Shown: piece by piece, positions 9,191 to 19,402 of the stretch
Layout: every line of letters starts with the position of its first letter
How positions within the stretch are numbered: position 1 is the first letter of the stretch
NCBI RefSeq assembly: GCF_000090795.2
Contig: NW_003546319.1
Span: 192,337 to 215,230 of the forward strand
From: Amphimedon queenslandica
Taxonomy: Eukaryota > Porifera > Demospongiae > Haplosclerida > Niphatidae
Length of the DNA stretch: 22,894 nucleotides
Direction of reading: 5' to 3'
Made by a program: the position numbers and the translations under genes
Notes under the pieces: generated by a model
The model's input: only the letters and a program-made list of their open reading frames with translations
What the model was told of the DNA's origin: nothing
Databases searched by the model: none

Positions 9191-9873
9191 TATAAGAGGG
9201 CTGAGAGCAAGTAGTATGATAGATAATAGCCAGCACTGATGAAAGATGATCCTGAAAAACAGTTTCAGCTACTCTGCTCTTTTGATAAAATCACCTTAGT
9301 GTTAAAACAAGCAATAAACATGTAAAGCTTTGAGGAGAGTCAGCACTTTATAACAAAAAGGAAGTGCTTTTGTGGTAATAGTAACACTCACAGTTGCAAT
9401 AAGATTACATCTACAACTACAAAAATAGTTGTAACAGGTATTACTACGGCTTTCATAATTATCTATGCTGATATAAAAGGAAATATTTTGCCTTGTACTA
9501 TCAAGTATACACCAGTAAAGAAGCATAATAGAGAAGTGAAGTCATGTTGGTCTATTTGAAAATAAATTAACTTAAATTATCATTTTGAAGCAAATGATTT
9601 CGTTTTACAATGAGAGAGAGAGGAAGAAAATGATTTCGAGGTAATGATCAGAAACAAAAAAAAAGAGAAAAAAGCATGAAAATCTGTACAATGAAAATGA
9701 TGAACTTTTTATAATAATAATAATAACAATAATTATAGTACTCATGTTCCTGCAACTCTGAATTTAACAAAAATCGTTCTCTTATTTCTGCAAATAAATC
9801 TTTTAAATAAATTTCCTTCGTATCGTATTAAACTACCAGCTTGCGAGGTGGGTGTGATTTAGTAGGCGTGGCC
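9191..9873. other. Gap between 7TM gene and PRRC2; candidate upstream receptor exon
   Basis: 683 nt hold the promoter side of the 7TM gene and the 3' UTR of PRRC2. On the minus strand about 9529-9390 is open and Cys-rich (ends YNYFCSCRCNLIAT) and stops at a good donor (gtgagt, complement of 9387-9392). Spliced to the acceptor tttcatcag it continues in frame into CWLLSIILLALSPLI and the receptor. This may be a small ectodomain exon, but no start codon or homology supports it. The rest (9540-9840) is AT-rich with (AAT)n and shows nothing else. A GGCGTGGCC word sits directly after the PRRC2 stop (9865-9873). Confidence 0.4.
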
Positions 9874-10750
9874 TCACACGACTTGATGAGGCAGAGCCAT
9901 CGGATGTCCTTCGGGTGAGACAATGTGCTGAGGGGGCGGGGCATGACCGCTCCCATTTAACGAGGTACCTAATCTCATTCCAGTCCAGACAGCAGCAGGG
10001 GGAGGAGCAAAAACGGCCGGAGTAGCCATCGTTGTTTGAACAGGTCTCGTGGGCGTGGCCGACACCAATAAATTAAAATTGGGCGGAGTTGGTAAAAGCG
10101 GTGGACGGACGGTTGAGTGAATCTTTGTCTCAATGGACTGGATGTGAGTTGGAGTTGATATGGGGACTCTGGACAGTGAAGGATTTATCTGTTGAAAAGT
10201 AACAGGTAATCCTCCAGTACCGGCCGGTAATGCCGGAGACATGAATACATGAGAGGGCGTGGCCAACTGATGTGGGAGGTGTGACGAGGGATACATTGTA
10301 GGCGGGGCCTGAAGCGTTGTTGGAACGACAGACGCGATCCCTTGATGACTTAACCCATGAGAAAGGACAGGATGAATGGGCGGGGCCATGCTACCATGGA
10401 TACCATCAGCTCTCTCTATATAAGAAGGATGGACTGGCCTTATTGTCTGTACCATATCAATAGGAGGAGGCTGCGCTTGAACTCTACTCTTTACAGGTTG
10501 ATAGCTCTGTATAGCAGGAGGAGGAGGAGGAGGGTATGAATGATGAGGAGTGAACGGTACCATTAGAGGAATAGGCTGGGACCCGCCCCCAGGAGGAGGG
10601 GGAGGGGCGGGGTAATGAGGTATCGACTGGAGGACCGGCTGTGATGAAGACTGAGCTGAAGCTGAAGAATGATTGACAGGATTCAACCTACTGGTACTAA
10701 CACTCGTGGTACCAGATACGTGACTTGTGGTTGGTTTTGATCTCTTCGAA

Positions 10751-10792
<42 letters not shown>

Positions 10793-12047
10793 GATGCAGT
10801 GAGTACAGCAAATTGTAATTGATGGAGTACATGCAGCAATTGAGGAGGTGGCTGGTTAAGCAGTGACTGCTGTTGTTGGGGTCCTGGTGGAGCTGATGAG
10901 AGGACGGCAGTTGGAGGGCCCTTTGCTAGAGATGAGGAGGTTGTCTTTGTTGACTTGGGCTGCTTGCTTGTTGGTTTTCCTAGTACAGTGGTAACCAGTG
11001 GAGTTGTAGATGGGGTCAATCCTGTTGAAGATGATGAAGAAAAAGCATTGCTGTTCTCTGGAACTGATCGATGATACGGGACGAATTCGTTAGCGGTGAT
11101 ATTGAGATTTGATTTCACGTCAGAGTGAGGTTCAACTGTAGCTAATATCTCAACACCTTCAGGCTCTGCCCCCAAAGGACCTTCCCCTCCTCTTAGATCA
11201 AACGGGTAACTGGACGAGGGTACGCTGGGGTCAACTGGAACAATGGTTGATTGAGGAGGAACAGGAAGGGGTATTGGTTCAGGAATGGGTGTGGTTTGAA
11301 GAGGAATGGCTTCACTGATATCAACAGGTGGGACACACACAACAGGACTACTCAAAACTTCAGGAGCCACGCCCATCGGAGGGAGTGGCGAGAGAGGAAC
11401 AGTTTCGGACTTCCAAGACAAAGGACTATTATTGATATCAGGAACTTCAGGAGGAATGGTGGGGGAAATGGGAACATCCTCTATTACTGGTGGTATGCTC
11501 AATGGAACTGGGTCGGAACTGGTCTGACCGGGTACTCTAACCGGTTCCACAGCATGACTAACCATAGGCCTGTTCTTTAAAGCCGAAGCGTATGAAATTG
11601 AGCCAAACTTAGACACTTGAGAAGACTCGGACTTTTCCACCAAAGAAGTATCTACTTTAATCTTACTCTTACTGCTCTCGCTGGTAGATTTCGCCGAGCC
11701 GACAGCCCTCACCCCTCCTCCTCCCCCTCCTCTCTGGTGTTGCTGCTGGCCAGTAAAACGAGAATGAGAGTTCTTTGATGGACGACTGTCTCCTTCTCCT
11801 CCTTCTTCTAAGTCAGGGTCTTCTCTTGATTGGTCAGTAGGCATTACCTGCAGCAACACCAGAGAAGAGAAGAGAGAGAGAGAATCTATAATTGTACCTA
11901 TCATCATTATTAATATTATGTTTAACAGTATATTCTCATTATTTTAAGTAGAAATAGAAAATCATGTACAATTTACATGATGACATAGAAATGCTTTCGT
12001 TACACAATAAAATAAATGTTTAATGATAATACATACAAGTAATCATG

Positions 12048-12086
<39 letters not shown>

Positions 12087-15000
12087 TGATAATAATAATG
12101 CAAGAGATACATTGTTACCATGTTCAACAACATAAATATGCATGTACATGTACATGTATCAATGTCACATAAAAGTTATGAAAATGAAAAGAGTGAGAGA
12201 GAGAGGGAGAAAGAATGAGGAAGAGGACAAACATAATAATAATAATATAATAATAATAATAATTGTTCAATAAATGTTAATTTATTTTTTGGAGTGATAA
12301 CTATAATGATATACCTTGCTATGTTTGTTAGTGCCACTTCCACTGTTCCAACCTCTTTCACCCCTCTCCCCTCCTCTCTCCCCCCTCTCTCCTCCTCCTC
12401 TCTCTCCTCCTCCCTTCTGTCCAGCATGTGAACTTGAAGTTTTATGAGAAGACGATGTTCTAGTGTTTGATCGACCTCCTCCATCAGTACGAGCTGGGGG
12501 CGGAGTATAAAATCGATCGTTCTAAAAATAAACATAATAACTAGCTACGTGTTACTATAAATAAACTCACATTTTGATTTCTCTTGCTATTAGTTGTTCT
12601 TTTCTTGTCTTGTGGCTGAGTTTTTGAAGACGTTGAAGGCGGAGCCTGTCCCTGCCTTGAAACAGGGTTTGATTGAAAGGGCGTGGTCTCTTGTGGATGT
12701 GGCTTGGAACCAGGTGGTTCTAGAATTGGATCTAATTGAGGATCAGTTTTTACCTAAAGAGAAAAACGGAGTTAAAAGTTATTTTACATGGCATCCATGC
12801 TTCACAAAATTAACACATGTACATTATACATGTACACTGTTGACAACTTGATTGATTCATAAAAACATAAAAACATGTACATGTAAAAACTACATGGGCA
12901 TACATGTACATGCAGTAAATAAATAAATAAATTACCTTAAATTGGTCTGTGAGAGTAGAGTCAATAGCTTCAGAGAGTACATGTAACTCTCCTCCACTGG
13001 ACTTCGGCTGAAGAGCGAAAGTGGGCGTGCCCGAGTTATTATTATCAAACAGTCTATAGTTATTTTCACTCCGTCTCTCATGAGAGATAGAAGACGAGTC
13101 CTTATTACTGGACTGAGATCGTGAGGATTTGTCTCCGATGGCTCCATATTGACCAGCAGTGGTGGGAGGGACGACAATATCGCTATCCAAACTCGGCTCT
13201 TTCTTCTCCTCCGTCTCTGACCACACCTCTTTTGGAGGGTGTGGCGCCGATTGACTCCAAACTCGGGATTGTTCCACGGGTTGTTTAGCTCCTCCTCCTT
13301 TTCCCGGGCGGTTCTCCTCCTCATATTGATGTTTAGGTGGTGGCCCGTTCCTCCTTTTCTTCTCTTTGTCTTTTTGTTTTTCTCTCTTGGAAGAGCCAAC
13401 GACAGTGAATCCATCATTGTCGTGAGAGCCATGTTCTGCCCCACCCACTGGACTGCCAAGCATTAGAATACCCTCTGGGAATATTTTTGGTGTTGGTAGC
13501 AACCCGTCCGATTTCTTAGCCCCGCCTCCTCCAGGTGAGACCACACCCACTCTAGGGATCATGGGCGGAGTCGATATAAGAGGAGGATCAGGTCCTTCGT
13601 AAGATCGAGTATTATCAGGTTTCTTATTTGGACCTTCTAAAGCCCCACCTACCTCCTTGACTCCGCCTGTTTTCCCGTCGTTTCTCAAATCTCTCTCTCC
13701 TCCTCTCTCTCTCCTTGTCTCTCCCTCTGGCTGTTTCTTCATTTCTTTTGGTGCTTTCTTGTTCTTCTCATAGTCGGTTAACAAATCATCATCTTCCCAG
13801 TCAGAACCGCTCTCAATGTATTCCAGTTCATTATAATAAGAAGAGGATTGTTGCTGCTGTGGCTCTGTTTCTCTGTAATCTCTCCCTCCGTCTCTCCGAC
13901 CCCTCCCTCCTCCTCCTCCACGACCACCACGCCCCCTTCTGTTACTACGGTAACCAGCACCAAAGGTAACAGAAGGGAATGAAGTGGGCGTTGTCTCGTT
14001 TTGTCGACTGTAGTGATCTCTTCGACCCCGCCCTCGTCCAATGTTGTAAGATCTTCTGTCGTCTTCTATCCATTCGTAATCATCTGGATGAGGTCTCTGG
14101 GACGATGGTGGTGGGTGTGGCTTAATCTTAATATCGTGAGATTTTGTAGTGGGTTTGGATGTGCTAACAGTATCCTGAGATTTACTACTCGTGTCTTGAG
14201 ATTTACTGACGGTGTCCTTAGATTTACTGAGAGTATCCTGAGATTTAGTGACAGGGCCTTTCGGTCTATCCTGCGGTTTGCTGGACCTAGTATCCTGAGA
14301 TTTACTGACATCACCAGATTTAGTACCTGCAGAAAAAAACAATAAAATCAATTTAGTATGAAAGGAAAGGCTGACAGATTAGCTCAAACTTTCTACACAG
14401 CATTAGGACATCAATATGTATCAGAAAATATAATAAAAATTGGGGGTCATTTCGGAGCCAATTTTCTGAAAAAAACCATGGGCTATAGTACAGGGATTTT
14501 TTCAAAAATTGGCCCATTTTTAAAAATGCTCATAACTCGAAAAATTTAAGTTGGAATCAGCTCAAACTTTCTACATAGCATAAGTACATCAATATGTATC
14601 AGAAAATATAATAAAAATTGGGGGTCATTTCGGAGCCATTTTCCCGAAAAAACCATGGGCTATAGTACAGGGATTTTTCAAAAATTGGCTGATTCTTTAA
14701 AATGGCCGTAACTTGAAAAATTGAAGTCGGAATCAGCTCAAACTTTCTACACAGCATAAGTACATCAATATGTATCAGAAAATATAATAAAAATTGGGGG
14801 TCATTTCGGAGCCATTTTTCCGAAAAACCATGGGCTATAGTACAGGGATTTTTTCAAAAATTGGCCCATTTTTAAAAATGCTCATAACTCGAAAAATTTA
14901 AGTCGGAATCAGCTCAAACTTTCTACATAGCATAAGGACATCAATATGCATCAGAAAATGTAATAAAAATTGGAGTAATGTTAAACAAAATTTGACAACC

Positions 15001-18000
15001 CAACACTGGGAGTTGAGACTTACCAATAACACTAGACGTAGTATCCTGAGATTTACTGAGAGTATCCCAAGGCTGTTCATGTTCAGTAGGAGACGGTCTT
15101 CCAGTTTGCTTTGGCTTCTTATCCCTGTACCGTACATCCTCAGTATATCTCTGTGCACTCTCAGTATATCTTTGTGCATCTTCAGGATATCTTTGCGCAC
15201 CCTCAGTATACCTCTGTTCCCTCTGATGCTTCTGCTGCTGTGATCTTTTATTACCTTTATACTCGTCTTCTAGCTGAGTTTGCGAGTGTGATCTACGTTC
15301 ATCTTGTGGGCGGTTTCTACGACTATCTTGTGGGTGTGGTCTTTGTTCATCCTGTGGGCGTGGTCGTCTATCATCTTGTGGGCGTGTTCTTTTTTGCTCG
15401 TCATGTGGGTGTGATATTCGATCATCTTGGTGACGTGGTCTATTCTCAGTCTCAAATTGTTCGGTTTTTCCTTCTGGCTTCAAGTGGGCAGAGTCCCGAT
15501 CCTTTAGTTGCTGCCTACGTTCAGATTGTGGTTTTTGGGTCTGAGTCCTTCGCTCATGAGGTAAAACTGGACTTGCTGGTTTTTGGCTCTCGCCCTGAGA
15601 GCCACGCCTTCTCTCGTCCGACTGCTTCTCAGTCCTACGCTCTGGCTTATGTTCATTCTGATATCTCTGTTCCTGTTTCGAGGAATGAGAATCAGGCCTG
15701 TTACTACTCCTCCTTGGTGCATCAGTCTGATCTCTCTCCCAGTTGCTCTTATTATTATTATTTCCACTCCTCCATCTTTCTTCTTCTCTCCCTCCTCTAT
15801 ACTCATCCCTTCCTCTGTTATCGTATCCTTTGCCCCTCCCACCTCCCCCACCCGCTTTCCTCGGCTCATCCTTGTCGTCGCTCTGTCGTCTCTCCTGTTT
15901 CTTTCCCCAGTCCTTCCTGTCTCTCCTCTCATCAACCCTCTCTCTTCCTTCTCTCCTGTTATAATCAGGATCTCCTTTCCTGCTATAATCAGAATCTCCT
16001 TTCCTGCTATAATCAGAATCTCCTTTCCTGTTATAATCAGGGTCTCCTTTCTTCTGTTCTTTTCTTTTCTCTTCTTTTCCATAAGTCGGTGAGGGCGTGT
16101 GTTGTTGTGGTGGTACAGGAGAATCATTTTGAAACCTCTTTCCCTTCCTCCCCTTGTTTCCCTTATGGCCTGAACCAGTGTCTTCAATAAACACGTCATC
16201 AGGTGAAGGAACTGATCGTATCGCTAGCTGTTTCTCGTTCTTCCCTCCCTTTCCTCCTCGAGGGGGTCCGGTGCTGTCACCACTTGACATTCGATGATAT
16301 TTCCGGAACTTTTCTTCGCTCGTCTTTCCCTCTGGCTCGTACAGGACCTTATCAGATGCTATTGGTCCTCTGTCCTTTATATCATAAACTTTATTATCGT
16401 CTTCTTCAAATGATGGTCGTCTCTCTTCTCTCTCATCACTGCCCCTACTAGTCTCCTCATTTCTACGTCCTCCCTCCTCTTTTCTCTCTCCAGCTCCGCC
16501 CGCTAGACTCAACGGCTGTGAGGTAGGGACTTGACCCCAGGCCATTTTAACACGTGATTCTGATTGGTCAGATGATCTGTTAGGATCAGTCTGAGGGGCG
16601 TGGCTGGGATCGGTCTCTTCGGCTAGGTCCCGTATTAATATCTTCTTTGGAGCGTTACGAGTGATAGGCGGAGTGTCTGGAGTAGGTGGGGTCTCACCAA
16701 TGACTCCACCCATATCTGACTGAATCGGGGATGCTCGATCTTTCTTTAATATCAGTGGGTGTGGCTTAGAGACATGGCCTTCCCTTTCGTAACCTTCTCT
16801 ATAACCTCCTCTCTGCTGGGGGTGGCTGTTACCATGGTGATAAGAGTGTGAATGATAGCGATCCTCAGTTGAGTACATGTCACCTCTCGTTGAGTGTGTG
16901 GGTGGAGACACACCTCCTTTACGGCCATAGTCATCATCTTCTTTCTTGCTTCGTCTTTTTTGGTCAAACTCTTCGTCTGACGAGTCCTCAAACACGACCT
17001 CTTTACTGTAGTCGATGTCTTCGTGGTGCCCCGCCCATCCTTCATCTTCGTCATCATCAGGTAGGTCAATAGGACGGGTTATTGAGGAGGCGTGGCCTGA
17101 GGATGATGGATCTCCTCCTCCTCCACCTGGCTGTTTCCTTCTCCTCTCATCGTGTGTGGCACTGTGACCAGTGCTGGCGGCTGTTGATAGGGAACTGTGA
17201 CCTGGAGGAGGCATATCACTAGGAGAGAAAGAAATGATGATAATAATCAACAATTATGACATGTAAATTTATAAATAACAGTTTAAATAATAAATAGCAA
17301 TCAAAACATGACAATAACAACAATCATTAAATTCATTAATAGAAGTGATGAAAAAGAAATGAGTATACATGTACATGTATAATAATAATAATAATAATTA
17401 CCAGAAGTAAGACATGTTGTAAGGATCATTGGAAGACTGTGAACGAGACTGAGGAGGAGGAGGATAAGGTAAGTGTCTCTGTTGTTTAGGACCCTGAGAG
17501 AGAGAGGGGAGAGAGAGAGAGGGGAGAGAGAGAGAGAGGGGGGGGGAGGGGAGAGGGGAGAGAGAGAGAGGGGGAGGGGAGAGAGAGAGAGAGAGGGGGG
17601 GGAGGGGAGAGAGAGAGAGGAGAAAAAGAGGGAATCAAAAAGAGAAAGAAGAAGTAAAAGAGAGAGAAAGAATAGGAACAAAGAAAGATAAAGAACAAGA
17701 GAGGGAGAGAGAGAGATGTGCATAATTTATAAATGCAGTGATTCATTAACATACTCTTGGTTGTTGTCTATAAGATCGTTCATAGTTGCTCGGTCTTGAT
17801 CTGTTCTCTCGATGAGCATGAGGTAGTGACGAGGACTGGTAGTGGTGGTGGGTGTGGTGGGGCTGGGCAGAATGGGCGGAGCCACTGGAACGAGGCAAGG
17901 TATCGTGTCTCGGAAAATGAGACTTTGAATCGTGAGAGGGCGGGGCTATATATAAATTAAAAAACAATATTTGAACATTGGAAACATGTACATGAATCAT

Positions 18001-19130
18001 TACATGTACATGTACATGCATTTTAAGAATTAAAAAAAGAAAAGCAGTAAACATATGAACAATACTACTGTATATACTACATATCAGGGTTTCCCACAGG
18101 ATTTTGGTATAGTACTCATACAGCTTCTTGCCAGTGGATTATCAAGTTAAGTTGCTTAAAATAAGGCCAAAGAACCTGTACTATAGTACAGGGTGCTTCA
18201 ACAAAAATTACAATGAGGTAGTTTCCCATTTTTATAACTTTTCTGATACATATTCAAGTCCTTATGCTGTGTATCAACTTTGAGCTGATTTTATGAATTT
18301 CTAAAGCTGCTCCAAATGCCATATACTACTACTTGTCAGTTCATGAAGGCTGCTGTTTACAGTTTATACAGCAACGCAAAAAGCATCTCTTCAAAAAACA
18401 GATATGCTTTGAACCTCCTGTTTCGTGCTTTTTGATGCTATATAATCTTCTGAGTACAAAGCATAAAACAGGCACAAAATGATAGATTGCATCATTCTTA
18501 TCATTGTGTAAACATAGTTTGCAGAGAAACCATGATCATACCATATAGCTGGTAATTTTGGAAACTTTCCGTGAATTTGGCAATTTGATAGCTAAAAGTT
18601 TAACACTCCAAAACTACCAGCTTTAAGGTATAAATGAATTTTATCAAACAACCAACAATACCTTCTTGGTGATGACGTTTTCCAAGTTCTTCTTTCTCTT
18701 TCGCTGATAGTTTCTCTTGTTCAGTGAGAGAAGGAAACTCGTCTTGGAAACCATGAGCAAGAGTAGGGGGCACCTCAGGCTTCTTCCAACCTTCTACAAG
18801 AAATAAAAACAAACAAACAAACAAATAAATAAATAAATAAATAATAAAAGAGAACAATAATAATATAGAAATAACACTAATACATGTAAATAAAAATACA
18901 AAAATAGTATAAACTAATAATAAATTTCTCTCTCTCTCTCTTACCTTCTCTCTTTTCTAATTTTGTTCCTTTCTCCTCTTCGTCCTTTCCTTCCTTACTC
19001 CACCCTCCTCCTGCCCCTCCCCCTCCTCCCTGAGGTGTCAGGCTATCATATTCATCCACAGCCGATCGTTTCATACTCTCCAGCTGTACAGGAGCTGGCA
19101 TGCAGTGAGAATTTTTACCTCCTATTAAAT

Positions 19131-19163
<33 letters not shown>

Positions 19164-19402
19164 ATTATATTTAAAAAACAATTAATTATCATAATATTTC
19201 CATATTAAGTACAGTACGTTACGGTGCATCCTTGGATATTTCAGGATATTCTTGTATTATGAATTAACAAAATTTTATATCACATACACTTACTTGTCAG
19301 TCCTCCCGTCCCTCCTCCCCCATAGCCCCCTCTGGGGTTCTGGTAACGGGATTTTCCACTGGAATTCCCCCCAGGGCCATCCTTACGGGTTCCTCCTGAC
19401 AT
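9874..19402 (-). CDS. PRRC2: PRRC2 (BAT2) family protein, ten coding exons
   Basis: Exons in transcript order: 19402-19294, 19121-18945, 18793-18662, 17945-17755, 17493-17402, 17218-15024, 14326-12936, 12753-12571, 12521-12315, 11847-9874. All phases match, giving 2,216 aa, close to PRRC2A/B (about 2,150-2,230). Diagnostic pieces: a Gly-rich N-terminus with GKSRYQNPRGG; MPAPVQLESMK (BAT2 N-terminal domain-like); FQDEFPSLTEQEKL (residues 111-124), like the EEFPTLKAA motif; and GWAGHHEDIDYSKEV (294-308) inside an acidic stretch, like GWAGLHEEVDYSEK. The rest is disordered: Arg/Lys/Glu/Asp-rich with short tandem repeats, RG/GGE-rich in exon 9, and Pro/Ser-rich with Q13 in exon 10. Vertebrate PRRC2 proteins bind translation initiation factors and join stress granules; this is family knowledge, not shown here. 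A 54-nt 5' UTR intron is likely at 19496-19443. Exons 6, 7 and 10 are very large. The paralogue level (A/B/C) is not expected to apply outside vertebrates. Confidence 0.9.
10753..10791 (-). repeat. Uninterrupted CAA repeat encoding Q13 in PRRC2
   Basis: Thirteen consecutive CAA codons (TTG on the + strand), with no CAG interruption, encode poly-Gln at about residues 1912-1924, flanked by LTAS and HSKRSK. A pure repeat of this kind is likely to vary in length between individuals. Confidence 0.95.
11848..12314. other. PRRC2 intron 9 (microsatellite-rich)
   Basis: A 467-nt intron with a GA tract beside the acceptor, (AAT)n at 12049-12083, a TACATGTACATG palindromic cluster at 12142-12159, a second GA run near 12190-12230 and further AAT repeats to 12262. 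No coding or RNA feature is visible. Confidence 0.8.
12049..12083. repeat. (AAT)n microsatellite
   Basis: About twelve uninterrupted AAT units in PRRC2 intron 9. Shorter AAT runs lie near 9712, 12235, 17380 and 19131. Confidence 0.9.
12810..12915. repeat. Cluster of ACATGT/TGTACA palindromes (PRRC2 intron 7)
   Basis: Overlapping self-complementary words (ACATGTACAT, TACATGTACA) recur about five times within 100 nt and can fold into alternative hairpins. Related clusters occur at 6193-6209, 12139-12160, 17365-17378, 17989-18018 and 20589-20600, almost all in introns or flanks. Confidence 0.8.
14133..14324 (-). repeat. SKSQDT tandem repeat region in PRRC2 exon 7
   Basis: The first 64 codons of exon 7 consist of diverged copies of S-K-S-Q-D-T (with SKPQDR and SKSKDT variants). 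One more copy, TLSKSQDT, closes exon 6 (15066-15043), so the array is split by intron 6. Period is mainly 18-24 nt. Confidence 0.9.
14370..14985. repeat. Tandem intronic repeat, about 177 bp x 3.4 (PRRC2 intron 6)
   Basis: Well-conserved direct copies fill almost all of intron 6 (14327-15023). The anchor CTCAAACTTTCTACA starts at 14383, 14561, 14737 and 14913 (periods 178, 176, 176). Each full copy runs: anchor, CATAAG (or CATTAGG), CATCAATATGTATCAGAAAA, GGGGGTCATTTCGGAGCCA, CCATGGGCTATAGTACAGGG, TCAAAAATTGGC, then a GC(T/C)(C/G)(A/T)TAAC word and back to AATCAGCTCAAA. Word content and order match the KLHL20 intron 5 repeat, so they are one family. Copies here are more alike than those in KLHL20, suggesting recent local amplification. 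Confidence 0.95.
15127..15219 (-). repeat. QRYTE repeat in PRRC2 exon 6
   Basis: Four 24-nt units encode QRYTEGA / QRYPEDA / QRYTESA / QRYTEDV. In-frame expansion inside disordered coding sequence. Confidence 0.9.
15299..15430 (-). repeat. RPQDERR repeat in PRRC2 exon 6
   Basis: About five to six copies of a 24-30 nt unit encode R/H-P-Q-D-x-x-R (RPQDDRR, RPQDEQR, HPQDSRR, RPQDERR). Each unit carries a GTGGGCGTGG-like word on the + strand, so these copies inflate the count of that word. Confidence 0.9.
15957..16046 (-). repeat. GDSDYSRK repeat in PRRC2 exon 6
   Basis: Four nearly identical 24-nt units encode GDPDYNRK / GDSDYSRK / GDSDYSRK / GDPDYNRR, just before the charged EGRERVDERRDRK region. 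Confidence 0.95.
17494..17715. repeat. GA/GGGA tract filling PRRC2 intron 4
   Basis: About 220 nt are almost purely purine on the + strand (GAGAGAGA, GGGGGGAGGGG, then AAGAGAAAGA). In the PRRC2 transcript this is a giant polypyrimidine tract ending exactly at the exon 5 acceptor (ctctcag). It occupies nearly all of the 261-nt intron. Mirror symmetry and G-runs make triplex or G-rich structures possible. Confidence 0.95.
17946..18661. other. PRRC2 intron 3
   Basis: A 716-nt intron holding an ACATGT palindrome cluster (17989-18018) and one inverted copy of the dispersed intronic repeat (18160-18300). From 18301 to 18661 I see unique AT-rich sequence with no gene; words near 18385-18480 (CATCTC, AACAGG, ATGCTT) hint at weak inverted repeats only. 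Confidence 0.75.
18160..18300. repeat. Single inverted copy of the dispersed intronic repeat
   Basis: Read on the minus strand it carries AAATCAGCTCAAAGTTGATA, ACACAGCATAAGGAC, ATATGTATCAGAAAA and CCTGTACTATAGTACAGG, in the same order as the tandem copies at 14370-14985, but on the opposite strand. The palindrome here is extended: CCTGTACTATAGTACAGG is perfectly self-complementary over 18 nt. Confidence 0.9.

Noticed and set aside
14370..14985. CRISPR-like array
   Set aside because: Units of about 177 bp are contiguous tandem copies without unique spacers, lie within an intron of an animal gene, and show gradual divergence.
14898..15023. Exon 6 of PRRC2 reading through to a stop near 14941
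   Set aside because: A good gtaagt donor at 15023 and a phase-1 acceptor at 14327 join two halves of the SKSQDT array; the read-through is intron sequence inside the tandem repeat.
15111..16190. A 359-aa open frame on the + strand opposite PRRC2 exon 6
   Set aside because: It is the antisense shadow of low-complexity, Arg/Glu/Asp-rich coding sequence. It has no recognisable domain, while the minus strand shows the PRRC2 motifs and phase-consistent splicing.
17301..17752. Ser/Leu/Pro-rich minus-strand frames over the GA tract
   Set aside because: They are translations of the CT microsatellite in PRRC2 intron 4; only the piece 17493-17402 is a real exon.
18301..18600. Possible MITE or ncRNA in PRRC2 intron 3
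   Set aside because: Scattered short complementary words (CATCTC, AACAGG) do not form a convincing inverted repeat or stem by eye.
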